From Alteromonadaceae bacterium XY-R5 (GTDB lineage Bacteria > Pseudomonadota > Gammaproteobacteria > Enterobacterales > Alteromonadaceae), in assembly GCA_001660395.1 (NCBI GenBank), contig LXWE01000002.1, positions 1,364,001-1,428,000 of the forward strand: DNA of 64,000 bases. Direction: 5' to 3'. Positions 27,265 to 36,206 of the stretch are shown here, one piece after another. The position numbers and the translations under genes are program-made. Under the pieces are notes generated by a model, which saw nothing but the letters and a program-made list of their open reading frames with translations, was not told where the DNA came from and did not search any database. Position 1 is the stretch's first letter. Each line of letters begins with the position of its first letter.

Positions 27265-28671
27265 TTAAAGCTGAGTGTCACCTTTTAGACCAATCTTAAA
27301 ACTATTCAGATAGGTATTAGGCTGTGTACCGTCATAGGTCACATTGTCGATAAATTCAGTTTGAGGTGGTTTGAAACCCGTTTCTGATGCGAAGTCAGGG
27401 AAATCTTCTGCTTTAGCCTTGCCTTCTGCGATTAACGCGAGGGCTGCTTTCGCATAGATATCTGGACGATAGACCTTTTTCGCCGTGTCGATGTACCAGT
27501 TATCAGGCTTACCTTCAGAAATTTGGCCCCAACGGCGCATTTGGGTCAGATACCAAATGGCATCACTGTAATAAGGATAGGTGGCGTTATGGCGGAAGAA
27601 CACATTAAAGTCGGGCACTTCACGCTTATCACCTTTTTCATATTCGAAGGTGCCAGTCATGCTGTTGGCAATAACGTCGGCATCGGCACCAACATATTGA
27701 GGTTTCGCCAGAATTTTCACCGCTTCAGGACGGTTAGCATTGTTATTTGCATCCAGCCACATGGCTGCACGAATCATAGCTTTAACGACTCGTAAATGCG
27801 TATTTGGATATTTATCAGCCCACTCTTTGCTTACACCAAAGACTTTTTCAGGGTTGTTTTTCCAAATTTCAAAATCGGTGATCACTGGCACACCAATGCC
27901 TTTAAATACCGCTTGCTGGTTCCAGGGTTCGCCAACACAGTACCCATAGATAGTACCCGCTTCCATGGTGGCTGGCATTTGTGGAGGAGGCGTCACAGAC
28001 AACAAGGCATCTGCGCTGATTTGGCCACTCGTATCACCTTTATGCGGAGCATAGTAACCTGGGTTAATGCCACCTGCCGCTAACCAGTAACGTAACTCAT
28101 AGTTGTGGGTGGATACAGGGAATACCATCCCCATTTTGAAAGGTTTGCCTTTAGCTTTGTAGTCATTTACGACCGGCAGCAAACTTTCAGCACTGATAGG
28201 GTGCACCGGCTTGCCATCTTTTTGTGGCACATGAGGCTTCATTTGCTCCCAAATTTCATTAGAAACTGTAATGCCATTACCATTTAAGTCCATACTAAAA
28301 GCGGTAATAATATGCGCCTGGGTACCAAAACCTATGGTAGCTCCCAACGGCTGCCCAGCCAACATATGTGCGCCATCAAGCTGCCCATCAATCACGCGGT
28401 CCAGCAACACTTTCCAGTTTGCCTGAGCTTCTAACGTGACATACAAGCCTTCCTCTTCGAAGTAGCCTTTTTCATAAGCAACTGCGAGAGGCGCCATATC
28501 GGTTAATTTAATAAAACCAAACTTCAGTTCTTCTTTTTCCGGCCAGCCAATATCTTCGGCGTGCGCCGGTAATATTGCTGACATGGTGAATAAGGAACCG
28601 ATAACCGCAATGCTGGTTCCCATACTCACAACTTTCCTTTTTAGCTGTTCCAATAAGTGCTGCTTCGACAT
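27265..28671 (-). CDS. nrtA: Nitrate-binding periplasmic protein
   Basis: A 468-residue substrate-binding protein. A signal peptide ends at AHA (about residue 39), followed by [20 protein letters not shown], the N-terminal signature of NrtA/CmpA proteins. Ligand-pocket segments such as [14 protein letters not shown] and [13 protein letters not shown] are present. It delivers nitrate (possibly nitrite) to NrtBD. GAGGGA precedes the ATG at 28671; an upstream in-frame methionine at 28731 would start inside the leader terminator and is rejected. Expression is probably controlled by the sigma-54 promoter and attenuator in its leader. Confidence 0.94.
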   Translation of the reverse strand: MSKQHLLEQLKRKVVSMGTSIAVIGSLFTMSAILPAHAEDIGWPEKEELKFGFIKLTDMAPLAVAYEKGYFEEEGLYVTLEAQANWKVLLDRVIDGQLDGAHMLAGQPLGATIGFGTQAHIITAFSMDLNGNGITVSNEIWEQMKPHVPQKDGKPVHPISAESLLPVVNDYKAKGKPFKMGMVFPVSTHNYELRYWLAAGGINPGYYAPHKGDTSGQISADALLSVTPPPQMPATMEAGTIYGYCVGEPWNQQAVFKGIGVPVITDFEIWKNNPEKVFGVSKEWADKYPNTHLRVVKAMIRAAMWLDANNNANRPEAVKILAKPQYVGADADVIANSMTGTFEYEKGDKREVPDFNVFFRHNATYPYYSDAIWYLTQMRRWGQISEGKPDNWYIDTAKKVYRPDIYAKAALALIAEGKAKAEDFPDFASETGFKPPQTEFIDNVTYDGTQPNTYLNSFKIGLKGDTQL

Positions 28672-28700
28672 TTTTCCCTCCGGGATATCAAATTTTGAGC

Positions 28701-28747
28701 AAAAAAAAAGCCCATTCAGACTCCAGGACACGAAAGTCTGTATGGGC
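28701..28747 (-). terminator. Leader attenuator of the nrtA operon
   Basis: On the minus strand, GCCCAT-CAGACT pairs with AGTCTG-ATGGGC (13 bp with one mismatch, loop of 12) and is followed by nine T residues, 30 bases before the nrtA start codon. A strong intrinsic terminator between promoter and first gene means readthrough must be induced. Confidence 0.9.
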
Positions 28748-28782
28748 TACATTGCCTTACTATTCAGTAGCGTCATCGCTAC
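28745..28782 (-). promoter_or_regulatory. Tandem leader hairpins of nrtA, ANTAR (NasT-type) antitermination target
   Basis: P1 is GTAGCG-ATGA-CGCTAC (28767-28782). P2 is GGC-AATGTA-GCC (28745-28756), a hexaloop with A at position 1 and G at position 4, as ANTAR proteins require. The 3' arm of P2 is the start of the terminator 5' arm, so the two structures exclude each other. P1 shows a tetraloop and lacks the consensus. Confidence 0.7.
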
Positions 28783-28848
28783 CTTCACAGTGTTCTTTAT
28801 ATTGTTATCGTTTTTTTCAAGCGCACCCGCATTGCGGATAAATGTTAT

Positions 28849-28868
28849 AAAGCATCAATAATGCCAAT
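28849..28868 (-). promoter_or_regulatory. Sigma-54-like promoter of nrtA
   Basis: TTGGCAT-N6-ATGCTTT: GG and GC are exactly ten bases apart, with one mismatch in each half against TGGCAC-N5-TTGC. The first 13 bases AAATTGGCATTAT are shared with the nirB promoter. Confidence 0.65.
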
Positions 28869-28951
28869 TTTATTTATTCATACATTTCATACACTTACGC
28901 AAAACTATGAAATTCACAACGCACAGCCGTCGATACAAACAAGTGCAACTT

Positions 28952-28968
28952 TGCACTATCAATGTGCC
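28952..28968. promoter_or_regulatory. NtrC-like site upstream of nrtA
   Basis: TGCAC-N7-GTGCC matches the NtrC palindrome TGCAC-N7-GTGCA at all but the last base. It lies about 100 bases upstream of the sigma-54-like -24 element, overlapping the nasS stop codon. A second inverted repeat AGTGCA-N4-TGCACT (28942-28957) overlaps it. Confidence 0.6.
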
Positions 28969-30089
28969 TTCATAAATACCCGAGAAGAAAACGAAGGGTC
29001 AAATGCCTCCTGACGTTCAATCAGATTTTTGACTTGCTGATAGATGTCCGGTCGGAATACCTGACTGACAAAATGTGGCGGTACATCATCCGCAGACACC
29101 TGCCCGGCTAGCTGCATTTGCTTGAGTAACCATTCGCCTCGAACCAATTCCGGTTGGTTGATCGAACCATTTTTACAGGATGAAAACTGGTTATATGAAG
29201 GAATACTGCGCGGAGGTAAATCCTGATGCGTCAGGCAACTACCCAATAAAGATGGCGCAATCACATCGAGGTCAGTGGCCAAATAACGAGGTTGGGCCAT
29301 TAAACGCGCAGCTTCAAACCGGGTAGGCTCGGAATCAAGCCACATACACGCCTGCTTTAAGGCTGCGCACAAAGCGAGTGCTGTTCTGGGGTGCAGATCA
29401 TACCAAGATTGCAACATCCCGAGGACTTTTTCTAAAGAGTCTTGCCAAATATCAAATGACGTCAGTGCCGTCAGACCAATGCCAGCTCGCACCGCCTTCG
29501 CATTCCATGGCCCCCCTACACAGAATCCGTCAATTTCTCCGGATTGAAGGTCTTCTACCATATTCACCGGAGACACAACCACAAAATCGACTTCATCCTC
29601 GTCCAAATTCGCGGCCATTAACCAATCACGAAGCTGATAGAAGTGACAACTGTATGGAAATACGGTTGCAAAACGTAACTTTGGCAATTTTGCCTGACGA
29701 CGTTTATCCACCACGGCTCTCAATAAATAGGCAGCCATAGGTAATGTAACGCTGGAAATGCGATTCACAGTGAGAATTTCCTGATGCAAATTCTCGGACA
29801 AGGTTATTGCGTTGCCATTCAGACTCAGTACTAAAGGCGTGATCACCTTTGTTGGCTCTGAATCCAAACCAAGACAGGATGCCAAAGGCATAGGTGCAAG
29901 CATTTGTGCCGCATCAAGCAAACCTGCATGCACTTTGTCTCTAAGACCAGACCATGACAATTGCTTATGCAAATGCACTTCTAAACCCCATCGGCTAAAA
30001 AATCCCCATTCTTTGGCAACGATCAGTGGCGCCGAGTCCGTGAGCGCTACATATCCAATGTTTAATTCCGTTTTCTCTAGTCCTTTCAT
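28959..30089 (-). CDS. nasS: NasS, cytoplasmic nitrate sensor of the NasST antitermination system
   Basis: A 376-residue NrtA-like protein without a signal peptide: it opens directly with ELNIGYVALTDSAPLIVAKE. It keeps binding-protein segments such as AAQMLAPMPLASCLG and IDGFCVGGPWNAKAV, yet must stay in the cytoplasm. This is the hallmark of NasS, which holds the RNA-binding protein NasT inactive until nitrate or nitrite binds. GGAGAG six bases before the ATG at 30089 sets the start; an ATG at 30110 has no such site. A nasT gene normally follows, but here the next gene downstream is nrtA and no ANTAR protein is in the window. Confidence 0.88.
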   Translation of the reverse strand: MKGLEKTELNIGYVALTDSAPLIVAKEWGFFSRWGLEVHLHKQLSWSGLRDKVHAGLLDAAQMLAPMPLASCLGLDSEPTKVITPLVLSLNGNAITLSENLHQEILTVNRISSVTLPMAAYLLRAVVDKRRQAKLPKLRFATVFPYSCHFYQLRDWLMAANLDEDEVDFVVVSPVNMVEDLQSGEIDGFCVGGPWNAKAVRAGIGLTALTSFDIWQDSLEKVLGMLQSWYDLHPRTALALCAALKQACMWLDSEPTRFEAARLMAQPRYLATDLDVIAPSLLGSCLTHQDLPPRSIPSYNQFSSCKNGSINQPELVRGEWLLKQMQLAGQVSADDVPPHFVSQVFRPDIYQQVKNLIERQEAFDPSFSSRVFMKAH

Positions 30090-30128
30090 GCCGAACTCTC
30101 CTACATCCATTGGTTCAACATCACCAGT

Positions 30129-30178
30129 ACAACGTCGTGTCCCCTTGGTAAAAATCCAATGACAGCACGTAACGTTGT
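30129..30178 (-). other. Imperfect stem-loop in the nasS leader
   Basis: Outer arms ACAACGT / ACGTTGT, middle arms CGTG / CACG and inner arms TTGG / CCAA enclose a seven-base loop. It has no T tract, so it is not a terminator. It lies between the putative promoter and the nasS start. Confidence 0.4.
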
Positions 30179-30193
30179 CGCGCCTCTGGTGCA

Positions 30194-30211
30194 GTGCACA
30201 GCACTGACCAA
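30194..30211 (-). promoter_or_regulatory. Possible sigma-54-type promoter of nasS
   Basis: TTGGTCA-N6-GTGCAC has GG and GC ten bases apart, but the -24 half deviates from TGGCAC. Supported mainly by context. Confidence 0.3.
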
Positions 30212-30389
30212 CTAAAACTTGATTGCAACTCCTACGCCAATTCTACAAATATTAAATATCAAAGAGTTAATGAAATGTAACAAAACGAATTGAGAAGCAT
30301 TGCTACGAATGTTGTGCAAGCGATCGCTTTTGGTGCGAATGAGGAATCTAACAATCTGAAGAAAGAGAAGAAAAAGATGAGAAGGATAA

Positions 30390-30416
30390 AAAGTAGCCTG
30401 ACGAGCAGGCTACTTT
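30390..30416 (-). terminator. Terminator of the DUF3718 gene
   Basis: An 11-bp perfect stem AAAGTAGCCTG / CAGGCTACTTT with a five-base loop; on the minus strand it continues into five T residues. Confidence 0.85.
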
Positions 30417-30447
30417 ACCTGTGCCGAGTGGGTCTGGTTGAGGTGTT

Positions 30448-30786
30448 TTACGCCTTTTTAGCCAGATAAGCATGGATTGCTTCCGCCTCACGTTGCTCAG
30501 AAAATTCAATCAGATTCAGGCCATCGCATTTAATCCCTTCTTCTGATAGTACCTTCTGTAACACCGTTTTTCGGCTTGAGGCAATAGTACCCACTTTGTT
30601 GTTTAAGCTACGCACCAGCATATTCACATTATCTTCCACGACTGCGCGGCAGAAACTTGAATAACTCATGTCGCCAGCGAATTTGTATGCAACCGCCTCT
30701 GCATCTGAATTCAGATGCGCATTTGCTGCCATACTACTTAGAGAGATCGCAGACGCGATCATTAATTTGCGTGTTGTGTGTATCAT
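30448..30786 (-). CDS. Secreted DUF3718-family protein
   Basis: A 112-residue protein with a signal peptide (cut after AANA, about residue 23). The mature part has two cysteines in the DUF3718 pattern: SFCRAVVEDN, later GIKCDGLNLIEFSEQRE. Function of the family is unknown; it is common in Alteromonadales and Shewanella. The ATG at 30786 has AAGGA seven bases upstream; the ATG at 30801 would place that site inside the gene. It interrupts the nitrate island but shows no sequence link to nitrate use. It has its own terminator. Confidence 0.75.
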   Translation of the reverse strand: MIHTTRKLMIASAISLSSMAANAHLNSDAEAVAYKFAGDMSYSSFCRAVVEDNVNMLVRSLNNKVGTIASSRKTVLQKVLSEEGIKCDGLNLIEFSEQREAEAIHAYLAKKA

Positions 30787-31137
30787 TATGTTTTCCTTCA
30801 TCCATTAACGTTATTTCAATTACTGAAATCGCAAGCGTTGCCTGCACTTAATTTATGAAGGAAAAATCTATATGTGTCTGTGGAATCTTTGTATTTGACA
30901 AGTAAATAGGCTGTAAAAGGTTAATTTTACAGCCCGATAACAATCATAAGCCTTTGATTTAATTAAAAATAAGCAAAACATTTAGCTCTGAAAGATATAA
31001 ACAATAAGTTTTGATTAAAAAACAATCTAAAGCAAATATTGCTTTATTTTCAATCTTAACTTTTGGTAATGACCTATTAACACTTTGTTCTCGAAATTCA
31101 CCTTTCATTTCGTGAAAACAATAGTTTTTTCATTGAG
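30787..31137. other. AT-rich intergenic region
   Basis: 351 bases between the end of the nitrate reductase operon and the DUF3718 gene. Very AT-rich, presumably the DUF3718 promoter. I find no clear terminator for the upstream operon and no conserved regulatory site. Confidence 0.4.
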
Positions 31138-32187
31138 TTAATGAGGTGAGATAATCCCGGTTGTTGAAAAATCGATGTGTTGGGCAAGATCCAGACTAAA
31201 TGGCCATTGGCGATTACGCTGCTGCCAAAGTCGCTGGGCCTGCTCGTATGCTTGCAGCCATTCACACTTATCTGTCAGTACAAGCATGATCGCCAGGGTA
31301 CCAACCACGGCTTGCTGGGCATATAAGCTATCATCATCACCTGTCCAAAAATCCACTAATTGACCTGCATCGAGGATCTTTGACTTTGTCTGCCATGTCG
31401 TTAACAACGCCGGCACCTCTACAGTGCTAAGTTGTCCATGTCGACTAATACACAGAGTTGCGGGCCGTTCTGGATTAATTTCCAGTTCTCCGCCTTCTCC
31501 ACGGAAACACAATGCATTGGCTTCATCTAGCAAAGCGGCGGCATGTTGATGTTTATTGTCCACTTCTTTATGGAAAACCCCTTGTAAACTGTGCTCAGCC
31601 TTGGAAGGGTTTAGCATTCTGGCCAGAGTATTCGCACAGGAGCGTAAGCCAAACAGAGCGCGCAACTGGATGACTTCTTCCAGCGCTGGATTTACCTGAC
31701 TTAATGGCATGTAACAGATATTCCAGCTTTTTAACGCTTGCTTGGCCTGCTCAAGATTACTGGCCACTGGCATACCCAGTTCAGGTAGTACATGGTCCAG
31801 ATATAAACGCTGGGATTCAGGCTCCTGCGTACCATGCATAAATACTTTTCGCCCAGTTTGGGCAAGACACAGGGCAGCCAGAATAAACCAGGGTAAATGG
31901 CGTCGTTTGCCGGCATAACAGCCCATATCCAGATCTATGCCCAGACTATCCAGCCCTGCCAGGTTATGCTGACGAAATGCCCTGACAAAACCTGCAATTT
32001 CTTCTGGCGTTTCTTCGCGTACCCGCAACAACATCAGGAATGCGCCCCGCTGTTCCGGCGTGCAGTCTTTGCGGATAAGCATACCCATCGCCGCAAACGC
32101 CTCTTCTTCAGTGAGGGTTCTGCCAGCACGCTGGCCGCGGCCAATGATGCGAATATATTCTTTAAACGTAGTGGGTAGTTCTGCCAT
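31138..32187 (-). CDS. YbiB/TrpD2-like protein of the glycosyl transferase family 3 fold
   Basis: A 349-residue protein related to anthranilate phosphoribosyltransferase. The N-terminal helical part reads EYIRIIGRGQRAGRTLTEEE and QRGAFLMLLRVREETPEEIA, typical of YbiB/TrpD2. The GTGGD-type phosphoribosyl-binding motif of true TrpD is absent, so enzymatic activity as TrpD is unlikely; E. coli YbiB binds nucleic acids. It is the last gene of the nir-nas operon, starting within the cobA 3' end (26-base overlap) with GGAAG upstream. Its presence in nitrate-assimilation operons suggests a role there, but none is known to me. Confidence 0.78.
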   Translation of the reverse strand: MAELPTTFKEYIRIIGRGQRAGRTLTEEEAFAAMGMLIRKDCTPEQRGAFLMLLRVREETPEEIAGFVRAFRQHNLAGLDSLGIDLDMGCYAGKRRHLPWFILAALCLAQTGRKVFMHGTQEPESQRLYLDHVLPELGMPVASNLEQAKQALKSWNICYMPLSQVNPALEEVIQLRALFGLRSCANTLARMLNPSKAEHSLQGVFHKEVDNKHQHAAALLDEANALCFRGEGGELEINPERPATLCISRHGQLSTVEVPALLTTWQTKSKILDAGQLVDFWTGDDDSLYAQQAVVGTLAIMLVLTDKCEWLQAYEQAQRLWQQRNRQWPFSLDLAQHIDFSTTGIISPH

Positions 32188-33106
32188 GAATACTGCTTCC
32201 GATAGTGTGTTGCAGTAATTGTAAGTCAACTTGACGCTGTTTTGTCACCACTTTTCCGACAATAATTAATGCCGGTCCTTCAATATCAGCTTTTGCAATC
32301 AGGTCACGAATATTGGTTAAAGTACCTGTACATAATTTTTGCATCTGTGTGGTGCCCGATTCCACTACTGCCACCGGCATTTCAGCATCCATGCCCGATA
32401 CAATCAAACCATCACAGATCTGTTGAATACGGGTCAGGCCCATATAGAACACAAGCGTTGGTTGCTTACTCGTGTCAGAGGTCACCAGTTCCTGCCAGTC
32501 AGGCTGACGTGCCGCCTCTTTAAACTGTGCGGTAATAAAGCGCACTGAAGGTGCACAGTCGCGCTCGGTTAACGGAATACCCGTATAGGCGGCACAACCT
32601 GATGCGGCAGTTACACCCGGTACCACCGCATTAGGGATCCCGGCTTCGGTCAGGGCATCAAGCTCTTCACCTAAACGGCCAAATACACTGGGATCGCCAC
32701 CTTTCAGGCGTGCGACCTTTAGACCTTGCTGCGCGTAACTGACCATCAGCTGACAAATATCATCCTGGGTGTAACTGTGGCGACCACAACGTTTGCCTAC
32801 AAACACAGGCTTTACCGTGCGCGGTAATTGCGCCAGTAATTCTTCTGACACCAGCCAGTCATAAAGCACCACATCGGCCTGATGCAGTAAGCGCCAGGCT
32901 TTTAAGGTCAGCAATTCCCAGTCACCCGGGCCTGCACCAATCAGATACACCTGGCCCTGGCCCGCATCATTAGCAATAACATCAGACAAGGCTGCCTCAC
33001 CATTAAGCGTATTCCCTAATCGGGCTTTTAGTTGGCCGGGCAAACGACAAAGCTTCTGCCATGGAGCCGTAAACCAGGTACCCGCATTGATCATAGGTGC
33101 ATTCAT
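32162..33106 (-). CDS. cobA: Uroporphyrinogen-III C-methyltransferase (siroheme synthesis)
   Basis: A 314-residue protein whose SAM-dependent methyltransferase domain (about residues 50-290) shows VYLIGAGPGDWELLTLKA, the YDWLVS segment, GKRCGRHSYTQDDI, RLKGGDPSVFGRLGEE and PGVTAASGCAAYTGIPLTER. It makes precorrin-2, the first step from uroporphyrinogen III to the siroheme needed by NirB. The dehydrogenase/chelatase half of CysG is lacking. Its ATG overlaps the nasA stop (ATGA), showing translational coupling in the operon. Confidence 0.93.
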   Translation of the reverse strand: MNAPMINAGTWFTAPWQKLCRLPGQLKARLGNTLNGEAALSDVIANDAGQGQVYLIGAGPGDWELLTLKAWRLLHQADVVLYDWLVSEELLAQLPRTVKPVFVGKRCGRHSYTQDDICQLMVSYAQQGLKVARLKGGDPSVFGRLGEELDALTEAGIPNAVVPGVTAASGCAAYTGIPLTERDCAPSVRFITAQFKEAARQPDWQELVTSDTSKQPTLVFYMGLTRIQQICDGLIVSGMDAEMPVAVVESGTTQMQKLCTGTLTNIRDLIAKADIEGPALIIVGKVVTKQRQVDLQLLQHTIGSSIHGRTTHYV

Positions 33107-35847
33107 TTACTTACCTCCAGGGTGACTAAATTATCAATTTGCGCCACAGGGATCTGTGCCGTGAAAGGTTGGCGTAACATTTGGCTCAGTTCAGTTTTAC
33201 ATGAACCGCAGTTGGTACCGCATTTGAGCTTTCTTCCCAGGCTTTCGACGCTGTCACAGCCACTGCTGATGGCATCACGGATTGGCTTTTCCCTCACCTG
33301 AAAACAGCTACAGACCAGCTTGCCATTTAAAAACGCCTCATCGGGTGTTTGGCGCAACAGCGCAGCTAATTGGGTTGGTTGAAGATGCTGGTCGGCAAAC
33401 AGAGACACCAGCCACTCATCCGGTAACTCGGCAGGCGTCACCCCAAGTAGCAAGTAAGCCTGCAGTTGCCCATCCGCTAATGCAATCAGTGTCTGGCTTT
33501 GAGCGGATTGTCTGCCTAACCACTCCCACTGGGTGTCAAACTGACTGCGCAACCAGGCCTTGGTCTGTTCCAAAGTGTCGTTGCTGGCAATTTGATAACG
33601 CATGGCACCGTCTAATCGCGCTTTCATCCAGTAACCAGGCGCCCCCTCGCTGAAATCGAGGCAAATGTCATCACGCAAAAATACCTGACCGACATGTGCA
33701 AAGCTGGCTTTTTCAACCTTGACTGCTGCATGTTTTAACTCTGGCTGACCAGACAAGGGATCGCGGGCATCACTGAACAAACGCGCTACGCTGGATGCTG
33801 ATGCATGGGTTTCACCCCAGTGGATCGGTGCAAACAAACTGTTTGGACGCAGACCGTCGTCGAAACTAACCGGTAAGGTTACGGCCTTATCCCCTGACAA
33901 CGCGGAGTATAGGTGCACCAGCTGACCTTCTTCGATGTCGGCGGCTTTTGCATCTGCAGAAGTCATGGCAACAAAACTGGTCGGGATATGCTGACTTAAA
34001 CTGGCGGCTTTACCGGTACGAGTCATGGTATGCCACTGATCCCGTAAGCGCCCGGTGTTCAGCACAAACGGATAGGCATCACTGGTCAGTTGTTCCGGCG
34101 CCTTTGGCACCACAGCTATAAATTTCGCCCGGCCATTCGCGGTAGAAAAACGCCCGTTGGTAAATAAACGTTTGCTGCCGTTGGGATGCGCTTCATTTAC
34201 CGGCCATTGCACTGGCGTCCAGTTGTCATACTCTCGCTGACTTAACTCAGCAAAAGCCGAAATATCAAAGGCGCGGGTGCCCTGATTGTGCACTCCGCTT
34301 AACCCCGCATGTTCACTGAAAATCTGGCAGGGATGGTCATAACTAAAGCCATCGCCAAAGCCCATTGCGCGGGCGACATCACAGATAATTTTCCAGTCGT
34401 GGCGAGCTTCGCCTGGTGCGGGTAAAATGCCACGCTGACGCGAAATACAACGCTCAGAATTGGTGACTGTGCCATTTTTCTCCGACCAACCAGTCGCCGG
34501 CAGTTTGACATGAGCAAAGCCCAGAGTGTCGTTACGTTCAACACAGTCAGACACCACCACCAGCTCACATTTTTCCAGTGCGGCTTCAATTTTGTTGCGA
34601 TTCGGCATACTGACCAAAGGGTTGGTCGCCATGACCCAGACCGCTTTGACTTTGCCCTGCTCGATGGCATCAAACAGCTCCACCGCTTTTAAGCCGGGTT
34701 TATCGGCCATCAAAGGTGACTGCCAGTAATCCTTCACCCACTGACGATGCAGTGGATTGTCTATGTCCATATGCGCAGCAAGCATATTGGCTAAACCACC
34801 AACTTCGCGCCCACCCATGGCATTTGGCTGTCCGGTAATTGAAAAAGGTCCGCTGCCCACCTTGCCTATTTTGCCGCTGGCAAGATGACAATTGATAATA
34901 GCGTTACCTTTATCCACGCCTGAGCTGGACTGATTGACGCCCATGGAATAGAAACTGATGACCTTGTCACTGCTGGTAAACCATTGAAAAAACTCGCGCA
35001 CATCGCTGCTATCCACATCACAATAACTGGCAACTTTTTCAATGCTCCAGGCTCTGGCCTGAGCAAGGCTTTGCTCAAAGCCCTCGGTATGCTGGGCAAT
35101 ATAATCTTCATCCAGGCCAAAGTGTGCGGCCTGATAATTCAACAATCCATTAAACAGAGCCACATCTGTGCCCGGCTTAATTGCCAGATGTAAATCGGCC
35201 AGTTCACAGCTGGCGGTACGGCGCGGGTCGACAAACACAAAGCGCATCTGTGGATTGCGCTTTTTCGCCCTTTCCATCCGCTGAAACAACACCGGATGGG
35301 TCCATGCGGCGTTTGAGCCCACCAGCACCATTAAATCCGAGTGTTCCAAATCATCGTAACAGGTGGGAACGGCATCTTCACCAAAGGCACGCTTATAGGA
35401 TGCTACCGCAGATGACATACACAAACGGGAATTGGTATCTATGTTGGCACTGCCGATATAGCCTTTCATCAGCTTATTCGCCACGTAGTAGTCTTCGGTC
35501 AGCAACTGACCGGAGACATACAAGGCAACGGCGTCCGGGCCGTGCTCTTCAATAATACGGCTGAAACCTGATGCCACTTCTTCAATGGCTTCTGGCCAGC
35601 TAACCTGCTGACCACGAATTTCAGGATGCAACAGACGACCACTTAAGGCATTGGTTTCCAGCAACTTACTGCCTTTGACACACAAACGCCCAAAGTTTGC
35701 CGGGTGTTCAGGCATACCCGCCAGACTTTCAAGAGTCACCTTCGCCGTCAACGGATCTTTTTTATGCTCGATATCAATCCCACAGCCCACCCCGCAATAA
35801 GCGCAGGTAGTACTGGTAAGGGTGGCTGTCTTTGCTGCAACTGTCAT
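33103..35847 (-). CDS. nasA: Assimilatory nitrate reductase, catalytic subunit
   Basis: A 914-residue molybdopterin enzyme. The N-terminal [4Fe-4S] site is in TTCAYCGVGCGIDI followed by GRLCVKG. The molybdopterin domains fill the middle (SRLCMSSAVASYKRAFGEDA, YSMGVNQSSSG). A C-terminal BFD-like [2Fe-2S] domain has CSCFQV and KCGTNCGSCK. It reduces nitrate to nitrite in the cytoplasm. The frame opens at a TTG at 35868, but the ATG at 35847 leaves a normal N-terminus. It lies between nirD and cobA. Molybdenum-cofactor genes moeB and moeA lie close by on the other strand. Confidence 0.95.
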   Translation of the reverse strand: MTVAAKTATLTSTTCAYCGVGCGIDIEHKKDPLTAKVTLESLAGMPEHPANFGRLCVKGSKLLETNALSGRLLHPEIRGQQVSWPEAIEEVASGFSRIIEEHGPDAVALYVSGQLLTEDYYVANKLMKGYIGSANIDTNSRLCMSSAVASYKRAFGEDAVPTCYDDLEHSDLMVLVGSNAAWTHPVLFQRMERAKKRNPQMRFVFVDPRRTASCELADLHLAIKPGTDVALFNGLLNYQAAHFGLDEDYIAQHTEGFEQSLAQARAWSIEKVASYCDVDSSDVREFFQWFTSSDKVISFYSMGVNQSSSGVDKGNAIINCHLASGKIGKVGSGPFSITGQPNAMGGREVGGLANMLAAHMDIDNPLHRQWVKDYWQSPLMADKPGLKAVELFDAIEQGKVKAVWVMATNPLVSMPNRNKIEAALEKCELVVVSDCVERNDTLGFAHVKLPATGWSEKNGTVTNSERCISRQRGILPAPGEARHDWKIICDVARAMGFGDGFSYDHPCQIFSEHAGLSGVHNQGTRAFDISAFAELSQREYDNWTPVQWPVNEAHPNGSKRLFTNGRFSTANGRAKFIAVVPKAPEQLTSDAYPFVLNTGRLRDQWHTMTRTGKAASLSQHIPTSFVAMTSADAKAADIEEGQLVHLYSALSGDKAVTLPVSFDDGLRPNSLFAPIHWGETHASASSVARLFSDARDPLSGQPELKHAAVKVEKASFAHVGQVFLRDDICLDFSEGAPGYWMKARLDGAMRYQIASNDTLEQTKAWLRSQFDTQWEWLGRQSAQSQTLIALADGQLQAYLLLGVTPAELPDEWLVSLFADQHLQPTQLAALLRQTPDEAFLNGKLVCSCFQVREKPIRDAISSGCDSVESLGRKLKCGTNCGSCKTELSQMLRQPFTAQIPVAQIDNLVTLEVSK

Positions 35848-35861
35848 ATGCAATCCAACGT

Positions 35862-36194
35862 TTAGCAAGCCAGTTGAACGGCTTTGTCGTGTAAACGCAC
35901 TGGCCAGGTTTTAATGCTGATAGTCTCATCATCCAAACACAGGCCACTGGTTAAATCAAAACGCTGTTTATACAGTGGTGATGCCACCACTGGGGTGTCA
36001 CCGACCGACCCCATCAGGCCACGATACAACACATTGGCTTCGCCGATCGGATCCCAGTTACTGACTGCATACACACTCTGGCTCGCAGGCAGATAAAACA
36101 AGGCAACCTGTTCGCCATTTACCAGTGCACACACTCCTGAGTTGTCCACCAGATCGGTCAGCTCACAAATGTCTTTCCATTTTTGTTCGCTCAT
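35862..36194 (-). CDS. nirD: Nitrite reductase (NADH) small subunit
   Basis: A 110-residue Rieske-fold protein of the NirD type. It shows WKDICELTDLVDNSGVCALV and DPIGEANVLYRGLMGSVGDT; the Rieske cysteine/histidine ligands are missing, as is normal for NirD. The ATG at 36194 has AGGAGG eight bases upstream, preferable to the GTG at 36200. It partners with NirB. Confidence 0.93.
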   Translation of the reverse strand: MSEQKWKDICELTDLVDNSGVCALVNGEQVALFYLPASQSVYAVSNWDPIGEANVLYRGLMGSVGDTPVVASPLYKQRFDLTSGLCLDDETISIKTWPVRLHDKAVQLAC

Positions 36195-36206
36195 CGTCAC
36201 TTCCTC

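Larger units (their letters stand above)
30090..30447. promoter_or_regulatory. Promoter and leader region of nasS
   Basis: 358 bases between nasS and the DUF3718 gene. It holds a long imperfect leader hairpin (30129-30178), a weak sigma-54-like promoter (30194-30211) and, at the far end, the terminator of the DUF3718 gene. The rest shows nothing further. Confidence 0.5.
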
